DNA from: Coffea arabica
Lineage: Eukaryota > Streptophyta > Magnoliopsida > Gentianales > Rubiaceae
Reading direction: 5' to 3'
Assembly: GCF_036785885.1 (NCBI RefSeq)
Contig: NC_092320.1
Coordinates: 14,633,557-14,697,556, forward strand
Length of the DNA: 64,000 nucleotides
A model generated the notes under the pieces. It was not told where the DNA came from, made no database searches, and saw nothing but the letters and a program-made list of their open reading frames with translations. Positions 56,518 through 64,000 of this stretch are shown here, one piece after another. The translations under genes and the position numbers were made by a program. The stretch's first letter is position 1; the number at the start of each line of letters is the position of its first letter.

Positions 56518-58334
56518 TGCTCATTTGCTAGCAACACAGTGTATAATATATTAGCCATCACGTACAATAGAGTTTTGAGTATGTAATTAACTACTAAAGT
56601 CAAATACATGATATTTAGCTACTTGTTTGTCTCTTAAAAATATTGAGATAGTTCTAGGACTTCAGAAATAGAACCAGACCTTATTGTGTTGAGCACATCA
56701 CGTTAATCCTTTTATCCCATTCAATTTTATTCAAGACCTGCTTTATGTGAGTGGGGAGAGTTGTGTTCTTATCTATTCTTCAACTAACTACAAGTAATAC
56801 CATCATTTTCAAGTTACTCTCTGTCATTGTGGCATCTAACATCCCTCTTTGAAGATATCCTAAACTTTTATCTTATTCTGTCCTTCTATCATCCCATGGA
56901 AGTTACCTTAACATTTTCAAGTTCAAAACTTTCCATGATGTCTTAGTTTCATTTCACCATGCATCCATTTAAATTCTTGCTAGCATAAAGCTAATACGGT
57001 CCTTTGAATTCATTAGTATTTAGTATAAGAATATATACTACTCTGTCTTTAAAAACAATAATAAAGAATTAAAAAAAGACGAAGAAAAGGCAGGTACCAC
57101 TGGGAGTTGAATTGATGATTCAAAAGAAATATATCATTTCCCTAATTTTCATATTCTTTTGCTTGTTTCGACTAACATGAGAGAGAGAGAGAGAGACTAT
57201 TTTCTACCAAAAGATGAAAATCTTGAGGAGGTATTTTGTATTTAAAAAATTTTAAAATGTAAAACCTGTTGCAAAACATATGATCAGTGACACACATCTA
57301 GTCCGAAATCCCAATGCAGTGTAGATAAAAGGCAAGACAAAGAAAAATGGCAGAAATTGAAGCACTTCCAAGATTTACTCGAACCAGGCAACTGATATTT
57401 CCTCAGATGGTTAGAGATATTCGTTCGATGCTGATTTGCATCTTTGTGTGCAAGACAGAATGACTTGAATAAATACTTGATAAAATACAGTGTATGCACC
57501 AGAGGTGCAAGAGCTCATACCTGTTGGACCAAAACAAGTGCATGTAACACTGCAATGTAGATCTCAACAAACAGAATATTGCACCTCATCCCCAAGGAGA
57601 GACATCTCTTTCATCATCAAATAAACCATTCTCCTGCATGCTTAGTAAGAGAATAAACACTTCTGGAACTTTAACATCAGCAACAAGAAGTAAAAAGGGT
57701 CAAGTCCCAATCAAGCATGAAGATGCAGAAGGGTTTAATCAATATGAGCATAATAGAAAAGCAAACGGAAGGTCTTTAGTCGACTCAAACAACATATGCT
57801 CCAGAGACAGACAGATTAGACAGAGAGAACAAAAAGTGAGATAAGAATTAATCTGTTTATCTTTAATTATATTAGTCTGGTTTAATATAATTGCTCTTCA
57901 TGCTTTATTTAAGTTGCAGTGATCATATAGTGTCAAGACAGAGAGGGGGATAGAGACAGATAGTCAGAAATCGTTCGTTGCTGCAACTTGTATGGCCAAA
58001 TTCACTTGGTACAAATATGCTTAGTGACTGCAGGTGAAAAGTTGCTAACGTGGACAGTTTCATTAGAGTAGATTTTGACTCAAGTTTTTTTCTTCTCCCC
58101 CTATAGCTCCAATTTCTGCAACATTAGAACAGCACTAGGAAATAAAAGATTTTAGAATCTCATATTAGATTAAGCAGATGAAAGAGGTGAAAGATAATGC
58201 CACACAATGAACAAGGTCTTGTGATGTATGTTTCCATGAAACTGTGGAATGCTTATTTGTAATTGGAATGCCAATACAAGAGTGAAAAATTGATATGTAG
58301 GAGCAAAGTTCTTTAAAGATTCTATATAGATATA
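56518..58334. other. Intergenic, nothing firmly recognised
   Basis: Contains a (GA)n run near 57178-57197 and a 68-codon frame at 57638-57844 without family features. No gene called. Confidence 0.55.
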
Positions 58335-58339
58335 CATAT

Positions 58340-59000
58340 TGTTGGATGTGGGCCAGCCCATTTGTGCAAGAAAGCAACGCTTGAGGGTTCCTCAAGCTTA
58401 AATACAAATAGCAGTCGCAAGATGCTTTCGGTCCTGGTGAGCGAGAGAACAAAAAGCCAGCCGCCACTTTTGACAGAAATACGAAGAGAGTGAAAGAGCT
58501 AGTGAGAGAGAAACTTCAAGGTTTTGATTGGAGGATGATTCGAAATTCGATTGAGACGAAATTTTATCTATGCAATCCTCTCGTCAGACTCTACTCATCT
58601 ACCAGTTCAGATTTCGAATTTCCTTTTCGTTTGGTAATATCTTTCCAAATTCATTTCTTTGACAGTTATAGTTTTTGGGGGTGATTTTGTAGCAATTTTA
58701 CTTGGTTGGTGGTGATGATATTATTGTCGTCTGAATATTTCGGATAGACCTGTGTATTTTCATTATTGTGATAGTGGAGATTTTGACTGGACTAGGTCCC
58801 GTTATTTTTTCTAATTGGGTTTTTCACATAAAAATCTTGGTGTCCTGTGCCTTCTATTTTTTTTGCATTTTATTATCACTGCTGGCATTATTACTTGGTG
58901 ATTTGATTTGTTCCTGTTTTAACTGGTACTTGGGGAAAGAGAAATTTGTTTTGGGCTAACTCTGATATTGTGTGCCTGTACTGGTACCCCTCTCCCAACA
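58340..59000 (+). repeat. 5-prime LTR of the Copia element
   Basis: TGTTGGATGTGGGCC to CTCTCCCAACA. It starts with TG and ends with CA, carries TATA-like AT-rich stretches, and is about 91 percent identical to the 3-prime LTR by eye. Confidence 0.95.
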
Positions 59001-59002
59001 AG

Positions 59003-59014
59003 TGGTATCAGAGC
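59003..59014 (+). other. Primer-binding site
   Basis: TGGTATCAGAGC, complementary to the 3-prime end of plant initiator tRNA-Met, two bases after the 5-prime LTR. Confidence 0.95.
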
Positions 59015-59049
59015 AGTCAGGTTAGTCTGCTCATTTGTACTGATTAAAA

Positions 59050-59943
59050 ATGGATGATTCGGATAGTGGTTGCATGATAAAATTAAATTACACTAATTAT
59101 TCAATTTGAAAACCCAGAATGGAAGACTACTTGTATTGTAGAGATTTGCTTGAACCTATTTTAGGGGTTAAAAGCAGACCAAGTGATATGAGTGATGAAA
59201 AATAGGCTGTTATGTATAAGAAAACTGTTGGTAATATTAGAAAATGGATTGGTCAAACTATTTTTCAACATTTTGCTAATGCCACTAGAGCTAATGTATT
59301 GTGAAAAAAACATGAGAGTATGTATGAAAGGAAGATCGGTTTGAACAAAGTTAGTTGTTTGAAACAGATTACTCGAATGAGATATAAGAATGGTGAAGAT
59401 ATGACTGAACACCTGAGTAATTTTCAGGGATTGATAAACCAGGCAACTACGTTAAATTTGAAATTGGATGATGAAGTGCAGGCTTTATTATTATTCAATT
59501 CACTACCGGATAGTTGGGAAACTATGGTGGTCTCCGTCAGCAATTCAGCACCAAATGGTGTGTTGACCATGGCTATTGCAAAAAAAGCCGTGATGAATGA
59601 AGAGTTCAGGAGGAAGGAACAAGAAATTGTCTATGAGTCCCAAGCACTGGTGACAGAAAAGAAAGAAAGAAGAGGGAGAAGCAAACGTAGAGGACCCCAC
59701 AACAAGAATGACAAATTCAGAGGCAGATCTGAGTCGCGAAAAAATGTTGCATGCTATTATTGTAAAAAGAATGGACATTATATGAAGGAGTGCAGAATCC
59801 TAAAACGGGAACAAGTTGAGAAAAAGGATAAGGCAAAGGAAAAAGGTGATAAAGAGACTACAGCAGTTGCAGCAACTCATGATGATATGTTTGTGTTCTG
59901 TGTTGATGGTCAGGTGAATATTATTTATGATGACAATGATTAG
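59050..59943 (+). pseudogene. Copia gag, interrupted
   Basis: One frame from ATG 59050 with in-frame stops at 59107, 59203 and 59302, each where the family has Trp. After 59320 it is open. It carries the UBN2-type gag region (LSNFQGLINQ, LLFNSLPDSWE) and a CCHC zinc knuckle, CYYCKKNGHYMKEC, near 59750. A TAG at 59941 sits exactly where the Trp before the protease motif is expected. Confidence 0.9.
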
Positions 59944-62900
59944 GTAGTTGATTCGGGTGCATCCTACCATGTTACTCCTCACAGGCATTTCTTCTCAACC
60001 TACACCAAAGGAAATTTTGGATACGTTATGATGAAAAATGAGGTCTCATGTAAAGTTGTTGGCATGGGAGACATATATTTGGATACAGATATCGGGTGCC
60101 AGCTGATATTAAAAAATGCTCGACATGTCCCTAATATTCGTCTTAATCTTATCTCTACAGAAAAACTTGACGATGAGAGTTATCATAACTTGCAAAGTGG
60201 AGGCAAATGGAAACTCAGCAAAGTAAATCTCGTTGTTGTTAGAGAAAAGAAATAGAGTACCCTCCACTTGATACAAGCCAAGTTAGGGAAGGGAGAAGTC
60301 AATGCAATTCGTGATTCATCAATTGACCTATGGCATAGGCGACTTGGGCACATGGGTGAAAAATGGATTCAGACACTTGTTCGCAAACAGATCCTATCTG
60401 AAGTTAGAGGTAATGCACTTAAACCTTGTGTTGACTGTATTTATGGGAAACAACACAGAATTGCATTCAAAAATTTTCTTCCATCTAGAAAATTGAATCC
60501 GTTAAAATTGGTGCACACTGATGTTTGCTATATGAAAGATAAGTCTCTTGGTGATGCTATTTATTTTATAACTTTTATTGATGACTTTGCTAAAAAGGTT
60601 TAGTGTTTTTCTTTGAAATCCAAAGATCAGATTTTGGATGTGTTTAAAGATTTTCACAGCAAAGTTGAAAGAGATACTAGCAAGCAGTTAAAGTGTATTC
60701 GTGTTAATAATAGTGGTGAGTACAGAGGACCATTTGAAATCTATTGTAAGTCCCATAGAATCAAATTGAAGAAAACTGTACCAAAAACTCCTCAAGAATG
60801 GAGTAGCAGAAAGGATGAACAGATCTATCATTGAGCGGGTCAGATGTATGCTCCCTAATGCTAAACTGCCAAAACCCTTTTGGGGTGAGGCAATGAGGAC
60901 TGCAGTTGATTTGATAAATCTTTCTCCATCAGTTCATCTAAATGGTGATATCCCAGAGAGGGTATGGACGGAAAAAGACGTGTCCTTTAAGTATCTGAGA
61001 GTTTTTGGTTGTCAGCCATTTGTTCATATTCCCAAAGATGAGAGGTCAAAACTTCATGTAAAATCAAAAAAATGCATTTTCTTGGTTTATGGACATGAAG
61101 ATTTTGGTTATAGGTTATATGATCCTATTGAGAAGAAGGTGATCAGAAGTAGAGATGTTGTCTTTTTTGAAGATCAAACCATTGAAGACATTGATAAAGG
61201 TGATAATTCAAAATTCTCAAATGACATTCCTACTAGTTCAAATTCAGATCCAAATCCAATTCCAGTACCTGTTGATTTTAATCAAGGGGGAGTTGAGATA
61301 GAGTAGAGAGAGGATATTAATGATAGTGATAATCCTACTACTGATGAACCTGAGCATGAATCACCACCTGCTCCACCACCGCCACCACAAAATGAGATTA
61401 GGAGATCTACCAGAAAGATGAGACTTTCTAACAGATATAATCCTCATGAATATTTGTTGTTAACAGATGGAGAAGAGCCAGAGTCCTACGGTGAAACTTT
61501 AGAGCCTGAGAACAAAGAAGATTGGTTGCAAGCCATGCAAGAGGAGATGGTGTCCCTGCATGAGAATCATACTTATGACTTAGTGAAACTACCTAAGGGT
61601 AAGAGAGTTCTGAAGAATAAATGGGTCTACAGGTTGAAGGCTCAGGAGCATAGCTCACAACCAAAGTACAAAGCAAGATTGGTTGTGAAGGGATTTAGTC
61701 AAAAGAAGGATGTAGATTTTGAAGAAATTTTCTCTCCTGTGGTAAAAATGTCATCAATTCGAATTGTTCTTAGTATTGCAGCCAGTTTGAATTTAGAAAT
61801 CGAACAACTTGATGTGAAGACAGCCTTCCTGCATGGCGATTTGGAAGAGGAGATCTACATGGAGCAACCGGAGGGATTCAAAAAAAGTGGTAAGAAAAAT
61901 CTTATATGCCGTCTCAAGAAGAGTTTGTATGGGTTGAAACAAGCACCGAGACAGTGGTATAAGAAGTTTAATTCCTTCATGATAGACCATGAGTACCACA
62001 GGACTACATCTGATCACTGTGTTTATGTGAAAAATTTTTTAAATGGTGATTTTGTTATTCTCTTGCTATATGTTGATGACATGTTGATTGTTGGCCGTGA
62101 TACTATAAAAATTGAAATCCTTTGCAATGAAAGATTTAAGCCCGGCTAGACAGATATTGGGGATGAAGCTCTGGTTGTCTCAAGAAAAATATATTGAGAA
62201 AGTGCTCAACCAATTTAACATGAGCAATGCTAAGAAACTCTCAACTCCACTTGCAGGTCACTTTAAATTGAATATCAAACAGTGTCCTATAAGTGAGAAA
62301 AATAAAGAAGACATGAAAAAAGTTCCTTATGCTTCGGTTGTTGGTAACTTGATGTATGCTATGGTTTGCACCAAGCCAGATAGTGCTCATGCAGTTGGAG
62401 TAGTCAGTCGGTATCTCTCTAATCCTGGTAAGGAGCATTGAAATGCTGTTATATGGATTCTCAGGTATCTCAAGAGAACTTCTAGATTATGTCTATGTTT
62501 CGACAATGGTAAAACTATACTAGATGGATGCACTGATGTAGATATGGCAGGTGATCTTGATAATAGAAAGTCCACATCTGGGTACTTGATGATCTTTGCA
62601 GGGGGAGCAGTGTCATGGCAAAGTAAGTTACAGAAGTGTATCGCCCTTTCTAGTATGGAGGCGGAGTACATTGCAACCACTGAAACATGCAAGGAAACTC
62701 TTTGGTTGCAGAAATTCTTTCAGGGGTTGGGTATGAAACAAGATAAGTATAGTCTTTATTGTGACAGTCAGAGTGCTATTCATTTGTGTAAGAACTCTAC
62801 ATTTCACTCTCGATCCAAACATATTGATGTGAGATATCATTGGATTCGGGAAGTATTAGATTCCAAGTTATTGACACTTGAGAAAGTGCATACAAATGAT

Positions 62901-62990
62901 AATAGTACTGACATGTTTACCAAGGCATTACCTAAGGAGAAACTCTTGTTTTACAGACAAGAAGCAAGTTTGGTTGAACCCCCCAAATGA
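59944..62990 (+). pseudogene. Copia pol (protease, integrase, RT, RNase H), interrupted
   Basis: Protease motif VDSGAS at 59947. GAG-pre-integrase LWHRRLGHMG near 60330 and an integrase zinc/DDE region (HTDVCY, FIDDFA, NNSGEYRG) to about 61000. RT from 61480 with ARLVVKGFSQ, QLDVKTAFLHGDL and YVDDML near 62070. RNase H with STSGY and SMEAEY near 62570-62660. Stops at 60253, 60601, 61304 and 62439; frameshifts near 60795 and 62105. Domain order (IN before RT) is Copia. Confidence 0.92.
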
Positions 62991-62994
62991 GCTA

Positions 62995-63005
62995 GAAGGG
63001 GAGAT
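62995..63005 (+). other. Polypurine tract
   Basis: GAAGGGGAGAT immediately before the 3-prime LTR. Confidence 0.85.
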
Positions 63006-63665
63006 TATTGGATGTGGGCCAGTCCATTTGTGCAAGAAAGCAATGCTTGAGGGTTCCTCAAGCTTAAATACAAATAGCAGTCGCAAGATGCTTTCGGTCC
63101 TGGTGAGTGAGAGAACAAAAAGCCAGCCGTCACTTTTGAGAGAAATACGAAGAGAGAGAAAGAGCTAGTGAGAGAAAAACTTCAAGGTCTTGATTGGAGG
63201 GTGATTCAAAAGTCGATTGAGATGAAATTTTACCCACGCGATCCTCTCGTCAGACTCTACTCATCTACCGACTTAGATTTCAAATTTTCTCTTCGTTTGG
63301 TAATAGCTTTACAAACTCACTTTTTTGACATTTGTAATTTTGGGGGGTGATTTTGTAACAATTTCACTTGGTTAGTGGTGGTGATATTATTGTTGTTCGA
63401 ATATTTCGGATAGACCTGTGTATTCCCATTATTATGATGTGGAGATTTTGACTGGACTAGGTCTTGTGATTTTTCCTAATTGGATTTTTCACGTAAAAAT
63501 CTTGGTGTCCTATGCCTTCTATTTTTCTTACATTTTATTATCACTGCTAGCATTATTACTTGGTGATTTGATTTGTTCCTGTTTTAACTGGTACTTGGAG
63601 AAAGCGAAATTTGTCCTGAACTAACTCTGATATTGTGTGCCTGTACTGGTACCCCTTTCCCTACA
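63006..63665 (+). repeat. 3-prime LTR of the Copia element
   Basis: Starts TATTGGATG (first TG changed to TA) and ends CCCTACA; otherwise matches 58340-59000. Confidence 0.95.
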
Positions 63666-63670
63666 CATAT

Positions 63671-64000
63671 TATATTTTTTCTGGTTTCAAAACGCCATAA
63701 CCTGACTTTTATTGAGAATAATAAGCGAAAATCCTGAGTAATACATCACAAAGGCTCGAGCCCCCATGCTTGAACTTCAAACAAACATGTATTGAGCGAT
63801 TATGTCCACTTCTATTAGTATTGTTTTGTTATTACCATGGCTTCTACTCTTGATTGATTCTGGGGATCGGTGCAGGGTTTTTTTAACTCTTAAGGGCAAA
63901 CGTGGAGGCTTGATCGAAGTAGCCAAGTACTTTTGAGTGACGGAACCTAAAGCAAATTCCAGCCACTGAGAGTTCTCACTTCACCAAATTTCAGATCATT
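63671..64000. other. Intergenic, nothing recognised
   Basis: No gene or repeat boundary seen up to the window end. Confidence 0.5.

Larger units (their letters stand above)
58340..63665 (+). mobile_element. Copia retrotransposon (TNT1-like), full length but inactive
   Basis: LTRs at 58340-59000 and 63006-63665 (about 660 bp each). Perfect 5-bp duplication CATAT at 58335-58339 and 63666-63670. A Met-tRNA primer-binding site follows the left LTR and a purine tract precedes the right one. Gag, protease, integrase, reverse transcriptase and RNase H lie in Copia order. Frames are broken by several stops and two frameshifts. Hand count gives about 60 differences between the LTRs (about 9 percent), so insertion is not recent. 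Confidence 0.97.

Noticed and set aside
57638-57844. 68-residue ORF between the kinase gene and the Copia element
   Set aside because: No recognisable features and no splice context.
59003-59014. tRNA-like sequence
   Set aside because: It is the retrotransposon primer-binding site, not a tRNA gene.

Overview
The window reads as nuclear DNA of a flowering plant, most likely a eudicot. It is AT-rich, genes have GT-AG introns, the recognisable gene families are plant ones (class V GH18 chitinases, a chitinase-related receptor kinase, an LRR receptor-like protein), and much of the remainder is plant transposons (Copia, a long solo LTR, CACTA, MULE, hAT, Tourist and Stowaway MITEs, SINEs). I cannot name the species. 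No tRNA, rRNA or CRISPR array was seen. All identities come from reading the sequence; no search was run.

Layout. 1-8.2 kb and 20.1-23.4 kb hold two related sets of decayed gene-like blocks: A, a lysine/arginine/serine-rich unknown; C, a coiled-coil-like fragment; D, which carries a motif resembling the region upstream of the PHD/GNAT part of IDM1-like proteins. Block D was duplicated in tandem, and one copy was later hit by a hAT-type MITE. 8.2-11.0 kb is a 2.8-kb solo LTR. 13.6-16.8 kb, minus strand, is a Cf/Ve1-like LRR receptor-like protein gene broken by one frameshift.

26.8-43.6 kb is a tandem array of three near-identical secreted GH18 chitinase genes (two exons each) with duplicated flanks, plus a decayed fourth flank without a gene. 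Each repeat unit was enlarged by different insertions. One is a 3.66-kb CACTA element carrying an antisense fragment of a SEUSS-like co-regulator gene. Others are a hAT-like element, a Tourist element in the intron of the first gene, and SINE-like insertions. 46.5-49.2 kb is a mariner/Stowaway-type element interrupted by a 1.9-kb MULE whose long terminal repeats contain perfect-looking hairpins. 49.7-56.5 kb is a seven-exon gene joining a GH18 ectodomain to a transmembrane segment and an intact kinase. Its catalytic Glu is Arg and a neighbouring Asp is Ser, so it should bind rather than cut (as in tobacco CHRK1). 58.3-63.7 kb is a complete but dead Copia retrotransposon.

How the genes may work together (inference): three secreted enzymes that can release chitin fragments lie beside a receptor kinase built from the same fold with a dead active site, and a cell-surface receptor-like protein gene lies on the same segment. 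This suggests an apoplastic perception neighbourhood, with the chitinase array still evolving by duplication and gene conversion.
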